Shown here one piece after another: positions 41,701 to 54,900 of a stretch of 64,000 nucleotides of DNA; position 1 is the stretch's first letter, and each line of letters opens with the position of its first letter. The notes below the pieces were generated by a model, which was not told the DNA's origin, did no database searches, and saw only the letters and a program-made list of their open reading frames with translations. The translations under genes and the position numbers were made by a program. This DNA is from Achatina immaculata. Lineage: Eukaryota; Mollusca; Gastropoda; Stylommatophora; Achatinidae. The stretch is taken from positions 31,562,530-31,626,529 of the forward strand of contig CM019718.1 of NCBI GenBank assembly GCA_009760885.1, read 5' to 3'.

Positions 41701-44700
41701 TGATCCTTGAAGGTAGAGGGTAGCTAAGCCAGTTTGGCATTTAAAAGTTGGGTTTTAACACTTATGCCCTGTAGATTTTGTGACTAATAGTGACAGTTTC
41801 ATTCCCTTTTTAGATTGCAGCGTGTATTTGGTGCTGGCCATTGAGCACAGGAAAAAGCAGCATGGGAAATAAGCATGGGAAAAAACAGCGTGGGGAAAAA
41901 AGGGATCTCGGGATGGCCTGGGTACAGTTGTGGTATAAAAACCATGCAGGATTGTGAGAGAGCGGAACGATGTCTTAGTAAGAGAGTCTTAGTTTTGTGT
42001 TCGTTAGGGCTGGAGCCTTGTGTTTGTTAGAGTAGAATGTAGCTTACTATAGGGAATTTGTGTTTTTAGTTGTCGTCAGTAAGTAGTTGTAGTTTAGGAT
42101 ACTAAATCTAGAGTGTGGTAGGATTCCGGTGGTGTCAAAATCACTTGACATCAGTAGACGCCAGGAATCACATTTTGTTGTCTTGATGCAGTAACATAAT
42201 GTCAAGTGTAATGGATTTGTCACTGCCGTTTCAAGTGTAATCGCCATTGTCGTCATTTTGCACCAATAAAACCATCTTGATATATAAAGCTGCTACTTGT
42301 GTTTGCCACTGAGTGAAAGCTGCTCCTAGGAGAGTTGGTCTGTCAGCAAATAGTAAACAGACATCAACAGACACAGCGGATACCACCAGACTTCAAGCAA
42401 GCAATATAGGTATCAAGCAGCAAGTGGAATAGAATAGAGTATAAATAATTCTACAACCCTTATAAAACGGCAACGAAAACTATTTTAAGGGACCCCAAAA
42501 ATATCACAACACCTGCTCGATAATGTAACATCCGCATCGGTACGAAAGTAAAGTTCTCGTTTTTTTCCCCTGAGTATTGAATGAGTTAAAGATAAAACAT
42601 AACAGATATTACTTCCGATTTCATGGCAAATTTAAAGATAAAACATAAAAGATTATCTTTAAATTTACCATGATATCTGAAGTAATCATGGTAATTTAAA
42701 GATAAAACATAAAAAGATATTAAATTTACAGATGCAAGGCATAAACAATTTCTGATATCATAAATGTAAAGGTGAAAAAAAAACACAAACAACCCTACAA
42801 GATCATGGTTGAATTTAAAGGTAAAACAAAGATACAGACAATAGCTCGGCGATATTTTTTGCATGGCATGCTTGAATAACAAAACTGTCATATTATTTAT
42901 TCTGTATTCAACTATCTTTAATCTGATATATATTTATGTTTAACTTGTTGGGTACATGAAATTTTCCACATAAAGATCACTCACTCTGTGCTGGAAAATT
43001 CAGAAAAAAATTAATTCCTATAGAAAATGTACAGATGGACAGTAAGAGTTAATGTAATGCTAACTTCATCATGAATGTCACTTGTTACAGATGGACAGTA
43101 AGAGTTAACATAAAGCTAACTTCATCATGAAAGTCACATGTTACAGATGGACAGTAAGAGTTAACATAACACTAACTTCATCATGAAAGTCACATGTTAC
43201 AGATGGACAGTATGTGTTAACATAACGACAGTTTAATTCTGAAAGTCACTTGTTACCTTTAATTTGCAAATCTTTGAAATGCAAGGGCAAACACAGCATT
43301 GACAGCAATAAATGGATGCTGGCTTTCCTTAATTCTGAGTATGGGATTTGTTCACAGAGCCTGGGAAAAAAAAAAATCTATGTATCATTTACTATGTTCA
43401 GTAATGCTTCTTCACAATGCATGAAATAAAAACTGTGATAACTGGAGCAGTAAATGGTTCAAGTGTGCTAGTGTCTTCAGCAACCTGCCAAGCAAGACAA
43501 AGAACAGAAACCTGGCAAGATGGTTGGATGCATGTGACAGAAAAACTGGTTCAATAACATAGCCCACCACATACACTGAGATGTGGTTTTAGATAAAGAC
43601 AGAAAGAAAAACATGGACAAGAAGTTCTCAGAGAAGTTCTAGAACATTAAGAACCCATAAAGAAAAGACAAATGAAGTTATCTGGGCATGTCTTGAGAAG
43701 ACAAGACTTAGAGAACCTGACAATCATGGAGAAAACTTGAGGCCAGATAAAGAGAGAAAAATATCTTGACTGGTCAACTGAGTGACACAGGAAAGGCATG
43801 GCAACCAACCTGACTAAAAAATACTTATGTACACAAACAAATGGAGAAGCATGTCACCTATGACCCTGGCATGAGACCTAATGAGTGAATGTCCTTGTTA
43901 GATTTTTTTTTTTTAAATGTTCTCCCATTACTGAAGACAACTGAGTGATGTAGTGGTTAGCAAGTTATCTCACATGAAGGTCAGTGATTCAAGTCTGGCC
44001 AAGTCACCTAGTTGTAGAGATAAGGGTACCCAGCTCCGTCTAGAACTGAGAATGAGCTGAAGAAGGAAAGGTGGCATCATCCTCTTGTGTACCATCTGGC
44101 CAAGTCAAATATGGGTACTAACTCCACATCCTGAAACCCCTTTACAGCATGATAGAACTAGCATCTACGGCATTATAGAACTAGGCTCTACAGCATGATA
44201 GAACTAGCATCTACAGCATTATAGAACTAGGCTCTACAGCATGATAAAACTAGCATCTATGGCAATATAGAACTATCAGCTACAGCATGACAGTACTAGC
44301 ATCTACAGCATGATAAAACTAGCATCTACAGCATGATAGAACTAATCTCAACAATATGATAGAACTATGTGGTTTTCCTGTCATTCATTCAGGAATTCAT
44401 CCATAAACATAAGGCTGACTTTTGTGTGAAAATATTTTCTTTTTTTTTTTTTCTTTGTATACTAACAGCTCTGCATATTAATGTACTATAGAGTGCCTGA
44501 TCTTTGAGTCTGATACTTTCCCTTTCTGATGGCAATTTCCCTAGCACAAATGTCAGGTACCCATTTTTCAGCTGAGTTGACTAGGCACACCAGAACAGGA
44601 TAACAACTCACTCACTTCCAACAAAAAGGCAATATTAACTGCCACACTTACCACTTCCATTCTAAGAAACAAAGTTTTATTTCAAAAATGAAATTCTAGA

Positions 44701-47700
44701 ATTTTCAGTAAAATAAACCTTAAACATGAAACTGTCACTTTCAAACCAAAGTTCTATGGAACAGAATAAAAAATATGGTAGAAATGAAGAACAAATAGGT
44801 CAAAACTCTAAAACATGAAATAGCAAAAAATTCAGACTGTTTTTGAAAATTAGTTCCAGATATCACCAGACAAATGTAAGGCAATCTAAACCTTCTGGCA
44901 AACAGCTCTTTTTTCTGTCCAGTCCATGTTTACGCGCATTCTCAACATTGGTTTCCCCTAATCCAAGTACTTTTTTTTTTCTTTTGTGGAAAAGATTTTT
45001 TTTAAGGTTTGTTCACAAATGATTTAATTTTTTAAAATGTCACATACCTTCTCATTTACTCTCTTACTTTCTCTCTTTCTTTTTACACAAACAAAGCATA
45101 TATTGAGGAAACTGTGTTAATACCTGACAACATAATGGAATAAGAAAACAAACTTACTTAAAATCTGGTGCAGTTTTACGAAGCACAAGTTCAATTGCAC
45201 CAAGAATGTATGGCAGAAGCAGCTGCACACCAGCTAGGTCAACCCGCAGCAAAGAGCAAGAGTTGAACAATATGTTGGACAGTACTTCACCACTGATGAC
45301 AGACTGAAAGACAATGATGAACAAGAACTGAATAAAATTATGGACAGTACATCATCCTAGATAAACAGACTGAAAAGTTGTTACTCTGTCTCCCTCAACT
45401 GTGACTAGATGTTCTTAGTAGCTAATGGCATGAATAGATCAAAATACAAGCATAATACTGGATTTGCAGTTCATTAAAGTGGCTACTCTGAAGAACTGAT
45501 GTGGACTAAAAAAAAGCAGGTTTCTTGGCAAATTCCACCATCATAGGAGAACCACAGCTAGCCCCACCCCATCAGCCTTGCCGAGCCTGTTACTGAGAAC
45601 ACCAAAAGAGATGCTGGGAAGGGTCTTGGCCTGCTCTGCCAGCACTAGCAAAGTCATCTTTGCTCCCAAAACATACAGAAAGACACATATCATTGTACAA
45701 GAACTCAACAAAATATTAGATGAAACTTCATTTCAAGGCCAGGCTGAAAACAAAAATAAAACTGTAAAAACAAAAGCAATTGTGTCACAAAATGGCAATA
45801 TTACTTACAAGAAAAGTGTAAAATACAAGCAATGTATGATGAAATTCCTATAATAAAAGTCTAAACATGAATTAAATTTTACTCCCACAAAATAATTTTT
45901 ACTCCATCATTCATTCATTCATTCATTTGCATGTCCCTTGCGGAACTTTGCCTCCCAAACAGCACTCCTGTAGGCCTCTCGGTTGTGAGCAAGATGGCCT
46001 GCTGCTGTTGCATCCATTTCCAGATCATCAACGATGTCTTGCAGCCATCTTCGTCTTGGTCTTCCTCTTTTTCTTTTTCCCATTATGTATCCTTCCAATA
46101 TGGTCTTCTCTAAATTATCATGACGTTTAATGTGTCCAAAATATTTCAGTTTTCTCTCTTTAATCCTCTTCACTAGCCAGCCTTCTTCAATATTAAGCTC
46201 TTGTAGTATAGATATATTTGTTTTTACTCCATCACAGTAACATTTTATTCTAGTACAGCAAAATGTTGGGTGTCTGAGTGGCACAGTGGTTAATGCAATA
46301 GTCTCTCATGGCAAAGGTTGGGGGTTTGAATCTGGCTGGAAGTGCCCCAGTCACCCAACTGTGAAAATGGGTACCCTACTTCTTCTGGAGTTGGGGAGGA
46401 AAGCCGCCCAGGCGTGATGCTGACCACATCACCCTCAACCGTGAAAATATGGGCATGAAAGGGTTACCTTTACAATATTAATCACTAACCAATGACTGCT
46501 TCTTTCCAAAACAGACAGAAAGTAGAATAAGCCATGACTAATTCAGTTTCTGAGGAATACTCCTAAAAATGTGTTGACATGTCACACTGAATACATGTGT
46601 GATTTAAACGGTGAACTATTCTTTAAAATTTAACATGTTAATGTATGTGACCACAAAGAATATTATACTGTAGCACTTGAAATGTTTATCAGTACATGGT
46701 TCTATACTAAACATTGCACATTTAGACTTCTTATTACTACACGACTGTAATAATAAACTATTGTAAGGCTTAAACAGATCATTGTTACTAGCTTCCAGTA
46801 ACATACTGTAGCACCTGAACTGTCTGTCAGTAAAAGATTTTAGTCTCCCTGTTATTTAAGTGTTTATACAAAGTCTCGGCTCCTGAATCCACGGCAAAAA
46901 TCTTGGATGAGATGACTATGGTTTCCCATAATTCCTGAAGTGAACTCAACAACCTCCATGCCCATAGGGAATACCTTGATTCTTTCTCCGTTGACTAGCT
47001 TGTAGTATCACAATGTTTACCTGGAACATTACTTGGAAGAATGATAGACTACTGTCCACCGGCTCTGATGACAGTTAACTCTCTGGTAACTAATGTTGCT
47101 GTTGTTGTTTCTCCCTGGAACAGTGAGCAGAATACTTTTAACAGCCACCGCAGGTGAGGGTGTTGACACACAAGCATCATACTGAACTGGGAGTTACAGC
47201 AGTTACATTCAAGACCAGGAATCAATCTTTCTATTTTTCTTCCATGTTCAGTTTTGTATGCTCAGCTTTCTAAAGATGGAGATGGGTCGCCTCCATGAAT
47301 CCTGCTGCCTGTAGGAGGTCTTCATCGCAGCCCTAAAGTTTCCTCCATACCTGGGATCTGAAGTCTCTGTATATGGTGCAGGTCTGTAGCATGTGTTCAG
47401 GAGTCTGGGGGCTGTTCTAGCACATGCACTGTGCTACTGGCACAGCCTTTACCTTGTGGAGATGACCACTTAGTCTCCAGTGTCTGGTCTGTAGCCTGAA
47501 GACTGGTTTGTTGAGTCTTAATATGGGGTGCTGTGGGTATCTGCTGTTCACCCTCTGTCTCCAAGTGTTATGGTATTTCCTTTTAACTAGTGTTTTCACT
47601 TCCTTTTGTGATATTTTGTGTCCGAATTGTTCCTTCTTTGTGTCTTCCTTTGCTAGTCTATTGGCCGTTTCGTTCCTGTAATGCCACAGTGTGCATTCCC

Positions 47701-48955
47701 TGCAGCGCTGTCCTGTTTGTTGCAGGCAGCTGATTTAGTTTCTCCATGACACCCCTTGTTAGGTGGTCCTCTGCTTCATCTTTTATAGCCTTGAGGGCTG
47801 TCTGGCTGTCACATAAGAAGGCTATTTTTGTGTCTTTTGCTTGTTGTTCCTCCAGAGTCTTTGCAACTTCCAGGATGGCCATTAATTCACTGTTTTTGGT
47901 TGTTAGGTTGTTTTTTTTTTGACAACTGGTTGAAGCTTGGTCATTTCATTTTTTTTTTTTGTGTGTTAGTTGGAATCAATCCAAAAGTAGAGTTCTTGGC
48001 AGACTATCACCATGGGGACCACATTAAGCCAGTCTAATCCTGTTATTAAGAGCATCAATGGAAAGATGGGACAGTGTTTTTGCCAGCTCTGGCAAAAAAG
48101 TCCTAATAACAATGGCATGACACTAGTACATTCATCTTCACTTCCCCTGTGACTGACAGAATTTATAAAACCCCAAAGAACAAAGAGCTAACATAAAGAG
48201 CAGACAACACAAACAGCAGGCAGCTAACACAGACAGACAGGTAATACAAACAGACAACTAACACAAGCAGAAAATAGCTAACACAAAGAACAACTAGCCA
48301 TACATCATCCGTCTGCAAGCCATAGTACATCATCAAGTAGAAGCGTGAGTAGTACTCTGGCAGAATAACTTCCCCTGTTTTATGAGCACAGAATATACGA
48401 CAGAGGGCACCACAAGCCTCTGCTCGCCCTGCCTGATATGCTACATCTCTGGTCTGGCTGGGGTCGGTGTTCAAGTCCATGGAGAGGGAACTGTGCTTGG
48501 ACTCTATGAAAGAGCTTGTCCTGCGCTCCTTCACTGAAATGATAAAATGTTCTGGCAATCCTATAATCAACAACCAAGTGGTCACAATTCAGTCTTAAAG
48601 ACCTAATTCAACTTTCAAACTGTCCTGACTAAGAGTTTTCAGCCTTTCTCAAATGCCTAACTGATCCATGGATGGAGGTACTTTATATATTTCTTGCAAG
48701 AATCATACACTAACATCAGGGGTTCTTGATGCTGCAAATTTGCAATGACCTCCAGGACTTGACACAAGGGGGTTTGCCATGTGCCATCAACTGTGGAGGC
48801 CTGAGATACTGGAACATAAGGTGAAATTTCTAGAGTCAGTACTTATTATGGCATTAAAAATGGCAAAGAAAAATGGTTCTAGTTTTAGACAAAACCTTAG
48901 TCAGGACATCTGAACTGAATGTCATGCAATAAATTTAGTTTTCTTATACAATAAA

Positions 48956-48993
<38 letters not shown>

Positions 48994-51900
48994 GTTCATT
49001 TTTCATATAATAAAGTTTGAGTTTTATGTTCAAAGGTTAGCTATTTATGTGATACAATCCACTGTTCTTTCATGGAATAAAATCACATTTTCATGTAATA
49101 AAATCAGCTTTTTATGTAATAAAGTCATTTGTTCTTTCAAAGAATAAAGCCAGGTTTTCAAGCATTGAAGTCAGGTTTTTAATGTAATAATCAATTCTTT
49201 TTTGATAAATTTATTTACATGTGATGGTCACTTTTAGCATCTTATAAAAATTTCTTTCATGAAATAAATTTTTTTAAGGTACTATATCAGTTTTTTTCAT
49301 ATACTAAAATCATTCAATAAAACATGACTGATAAATGCAACAATTTCAGTCTGTAAGTGAAGGAAAAAAAATGCATGAATCCATAATCTTGACGTACTGT
49401 GAGATCAAAGGTACTTAATGTAGTTTGAGAAAAACGTGAGTAGTCATTCTGCTACTATTTCCCATTGACCACAGTTGTTTTTAAGCAGATATATGAAGAG
49501 AATGCTAGATCAAGCAAACTATACTAACTCATTATTTGTTATTATTATTATATTATTTATGATGTTTATTTTCTTTAGGAAAAAAAATACTACACAAAAG
49601 ACCCCAACTGTAACCTAGTAGTCAACATCAACAATGCACACACAGAATGAAAACACAGAACTGACCAGGCGCTGCATGAGTTGGATGTAACTTGACTCCA
49701 GCCAACGAAGCATCAAACAGCCAGGCATCAAAGAGGTGCAGAATGCTGTTGCATTTTGGACGCTTGGCGGCGTAAGGAAGTCGAGCATCCAAGATAAGCT
49801 TCTCCACATTGGTACTGTTGACCGGGGGTTGAGCTATGTTTTTGGCAGCATGTGCTTTGGATGATACTGGAACAAAAAGACAGGACGCACAATTATACAT
49901 CTATTTATCCATCACCATTCTTGGCTGGTGTCTGCATAAGCTGTCACTGTCCAGTATGGCCAGGAGTATCTCACAGGGCAGAAACAAGCTCTCCCACTTC
50001 TCATGGTTTGCTGCCATCTTTGAGTGGATCTTCAGCTGTCCATCACAGCTTCAAAAGCTCTTCTCTTGGTTGTCTCCTGACCATTCTCTTTTGGTTCTGG
50101 TTTTCACTGCATTTTTTTTCTTTGTAGAAGAGTTTTTCCTGAATTCACAACAATTCATTTTCAGTATCAATTTGTAATAATTATTAGTATATGCCTACTC
50201 TGAGTCAGCAAGTCTCTGTTACTTGTATGTCTTCATGCCTACTTTTAGCCAGCAAGTCTGTTACTTGTATGTCTTCGTGCCTACTTTTAGCCAGCAAGTC
50301 TGTTACTTGTATGTCTTCATGCCTACTTTTAGCTAGCAAGTCGGTTACTTGTATGTCTTCATGTCTACTTTTAGCCAGCAAGTCTGTTACTTGTATGTCT
50401 TCATGCCTACTTTTAGCCAGCAAGTCTGTGTTACTTTTATGTCTTCATGCCTACTTTTAGCCAGCAAGTCTGTGCTACTTGTATGTCTTCATGCCTACTT
50501 TGAGCCAGCAAGACTGTTACTTGCATATCTTCGTGCCTACTTTTAGCCAGCAAGTCTGTGTTACTTTTATGTCTTCATGCCTACTTTTAGCCAGCAAGTC
50601 TGTGCTACTTGTATGTCTTCATGCCTACTTTGAGCCAGCAAGTCTGTGTTACTTGTATGTCTTTATGCTTACTTTTAGTCAGCAAGTCTGTGTTACTTGT
50701 ATGTCTTTATGCTTACTTTTAGTCAGCAAGTCTGTGTTACTTGTATGTCTTTATGCTTACTTTTAGTCAGCAAGTCTGTGTTACTTGTATGTCTTTATGC
50801 TTACTTTTAGTCAGCAAGTCTGTGTTACTTGTATGTCATTATGCTTACTTTTAGTCAGCAAGTCTGTGTTACTTGTATGTCTTTATGCTTACTTTTAGTC
50901 AGCAAGTCTCTGTTACTTGTATGTCTTCATGCCCACTTTGAGCCAGCACATTTCAGTTATGACTGAAGTAAAGAATATACAAATTTACACTATTATTTTA
51001 TTCTCTCTACAGCCTTTCCTTCATGTAACATGGAGTAGATGCAAAGCATGATGGAGTATTGAGCTTTAGCAGCTCAGTGGCAAAGGCAGCTATTTATTAA
51101 GTAAAAGGCTGCATAGGTACTGTGAGGTTTTATAATGTTTTTTGAGCATTCCATTAGGGTTGTCATATCTTCACATGACCTGTCAGGCTGAAAGATCACA
51201 TGCCACTCTCTAAAACACATTTGCCAGCAGAGGAAATGCACACCATACCGGAGCACACTGTATTTAAGATTGTCAGGGTATCAAGAGAAACAAGACATTT
51301 ACGCAAAAAAAAATGAGTCTTATATTTTTGTAACCTATTCTATGCAACCGAACACAGTGTGCCGGTCTGGATCTGAGAAAGTAGTCTGCAGGGCTGCCAC
51401 CAGAACCTGTGACCTTCATTCTGGTGATGGGGGATCTGGATCTACCATCAACAACCACCTGAATGTTTAAAAAACAAGAATTGGCCACAAAAAAGGGAAA
51501 GAACTCTGTGTACCTTTAGTTGCCAGTGAACCTGTGAGAACAGATATTGTCTTGACAGCTTTTCGCTGGCCTGGAGGTGTGGAAGGTGTTGTAACCATCT
51601 TTCCTGTGCCCATTTGTGAGTCATGTGACTGGTACTCCATTCTCATGTCCTGAGGAAGTCCTAAGAATTAAAAAAGAATCATGAAACAAATATAATGCAG
51701 GAATGACTTTGAACAAAACCCTGGACACAGAATGGATGAGCGAATGTCTGCTCATTAACATAGCGCAGCATTAACCATGAAGGCCTATAGTCATAACACT
51801 ACAATTGATACTAACCCAAAAAAGCATTAACCATCGCTGAGATGCCTTTCATAGCCCTCAAAAACACAAGAGGAAGTCTGGCCAGACAAGGATGGTATGA

Positions 51901-54900
51901 AGGATCCACAACAGCCTCACTGGTTAGGGCATGCTGGAGAAACTTGGGAGTATTGCTAACCACACTGGGCCTGCTCAGGTCTACGGGGTTCTGTAGAATG
52001 TGAAGAAAACGAAACCAGCACTGGGCGATGGACTCCATGCTCATGTCAGCTGGAAGTAACTGGGCTTCTTCTTCACCTTTTGGATGCAAAGTCAGAAAAT
52101 GAGCCAAAGTCATAAACAAAGAGTTAAATCATAAACATGGAGACTCAATCAATATCACAAACATAAATTTATGTCATAAATATACAGGGCTAACAAAGGT
52201 CACAAACATGGAATTAATTTAAGTCATAACCATGTACAGTTAATAAAGGTCAGAAACACATACAGTTAATCAAGATAAGAAACGTATATACTCTTAGCCA
52301 AAGTCAGAAACAAAAAATCAGCAATGTTAAAACTGATTTTTTTTTATCCAAGCCTTCATTTATACTGGTTCTATAATGTTCTTAGAGCAATGCTCATCTG
52401 ATAAACGGGTAAATTCACATAAACTATGATTTAAGATTTTTTTAATCTGAGTATTATCAACTCATTTTCATCCCAAACTATTTGCCCTCAGACAGCTGTC
52501 AGAGAATGCGATCGAATTTAATAACACCCTTTACTTGGCTTTTTTGACCAAGAAAAAGCATTTGACAGAGTGGAAAGGAACAAACTATGGGAAGTCCTAA
52601 AACAATATGGGGTTACCAATCATCTAATAAATCTGTGTAAGAGTCTGTACAACAACGTAAGTGGCATCATCAGAGCAATAGGGGGACATTCTAAACCCTT
52701 TATTATTAAATCTGGTGTTCGGCAAAGGTGCATCTTAACACTGCTGCTATTTATAACATATATCGATAACATTTGTAGAGAAGCTGGACTGATAAGGACA
52801 GCAAAAAATCAACAAAATGAAATAGACCAAACAGAAGAAGACATAACCATAAACAAACTATTATTTGGAGATGACCAAGCTCTAGTTGCCGACTCAGAAG
52901 AAAGCTCGCAAGATCACATTAATAGATTGAATGAAGCATGCAAAGAACACAATATGAAAATTAGCCTAAGCAAAATAGAAAACATGACCATCACAAGAGT
53001 AAACACACCAATAAACACTATACTGGAAAACCATACTATGAAGCAAGTAACGCATTTCAAATACCTCGGAAACATTTTCTCAACAAAAGAAACAAATAAA
53101 CATAGAGATCGAAAACAGATGCAACAAAGTGAACCAACATATCGGGCAAATGGCTCCCATACTAAACAACAAGCATGTCTTACTGGAAACCAAAAGAACT
53201 ATCTATAAGACAATCTTCATACCAACTTTGTGCTACCAATGCCAGGCAATTGCTAACAGCAAAAGGAAAATTACAACAACTGAAATGAGATTCTTGAGAA
53301 GAATTCTTGGAATATTAAGAATGGACAGAATCAGAAATGATGTCATTAGAAATAAAGTAGGAGTTGAACCCATTCTGAACTATATTCAAAAACAGCAAAT
53401 AAAATGGTTCGATCATGTATCACAACTACCAACAGAAAGTGTACCACACAGACCAATGTTTTACAGACCACAAAAAGTCAGAGGAAGGACCAATGGTATA
53501 GCAGAGTCCCTGAACATCTCAATGTACAAAGCCAACAGGCAAGCCATTGGGAGACAATTGCACTTCACCTCTACACCTAATAGTAAAGGAGGAAGGACAA
53601 GACAAGACATTCATCCCAAACATAGGAGACTGAATTTCTTGTGAATATCTATTTTCCCCTGAATACAACCATGTGCTGAGAGTATTCTGGTCTGCCTGGG
53701 ATTATAGGCTAATATTCTTCTCTTTATCATCTTGTCACAGGGACGGTTGGCTGCACTGGATCTCTACAGCAGGTTCCTCTATTCCTAGCTACACAATTTA
53801 ATGCCCTTCTACTGAAGTTGTCCCCCTCATCTACATGGCATTCCTTGCCCTTCTTCTGATGCTGTCCCATTCATCTACATGGAGGTCCTTGCCCTTCTTC
53901 TGATGCTGTCCCCTTCATCTACATGGTTGTCCATGCCCTTCTTCTGATGCTGTTCCCTTCATCCACATGGAAGTCATTGCCCTTCTTCTGATGCTGTCCC
54001 ATTCATCTACATGGAGGTCCTTGCCCTTCTTCTGATGCTGTACCTTTCATCTACATGGCAATCCATGCCCTTCTTCTGATGCTGTACCTTTTATCTACAT
54101 GGCAATCCATGCCCTTCTTCTGATGCTGTACCTTTCATCTATATGTCAATCCATGGCCTTCTTCTGATGCTGTCCCATTCATCTACATGGCAATCCATGC
54201 CCTCCTTCTGATGCTATATCTTTCATCTACATGGCAGTACATGCCCTTCTTCTGATGCTGTCCCATTCATCTACATGGCAATCCATGCCCTTCTTCTGAT
54301 GCTGTACCTTTCATCTACATGTCAATCCATGCCCTTCTTCTGATGCTGTAACTTTCATCTACATGGCAGTCCATGCCCTTCTTCTGATGCTGTACCTTCA
54401 TCTACATGACAGTTATCCTCATCAACTTTTTCCTCAAGCATGATTTTTATTATAGTATTATCCTCTCAATCTGCCCACAACATCTGAATCTTCTAGTTAT
54501 TTTTATCGCACCCCTTATCTCTAGAAGCTGACAAATCCTGCCACTATCTGGGAGATTAAGAACATTAATGACAAAACCTGGGGCTTGTAAAATGAAATAA
54601 ACCCCTGATCCTTTGCTCTGCAGTTCCAAACACTGAACTGTCTATCCTGGTAGGGTTTAAACCTCTGATCCTTTGCTCTGCAGTTCCAAACACTGAACTG
54701 TCTATCCTGGTAGGGTTTAAACCTCTGATCCTTTGCTCTGCAGTTCCAAACACTGAACTGTCTATCCTGGTAGGGTTTAAACCTCTGATCCTTTGCTCTG
54801 CAGTTCCAAACACTGAACTGTCTATCCTGGTAGGGTTTAAACCTCTGATCCTTTGCTCTGCAGTTCCAAACACTGAACTGTCTATCCTGGTAAGGTTTAA

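Noticed and set aside
49910..50160. Possible LINE tail or exon on either strand
   Set aside because: Weak resemblance only ([18 protein letters not shown] on minus); no motif, phase or splice support.
51330..51475. Open minus-strand segment between AG and GT (with [14 protein letters not shown]) as a RALGAPB exon
   Set aside because: Neighbouring exons join in phase 1 and directly match vertebrate spacing; in that phase this segment hits TGA after three codons. It may be a repeat fragment.
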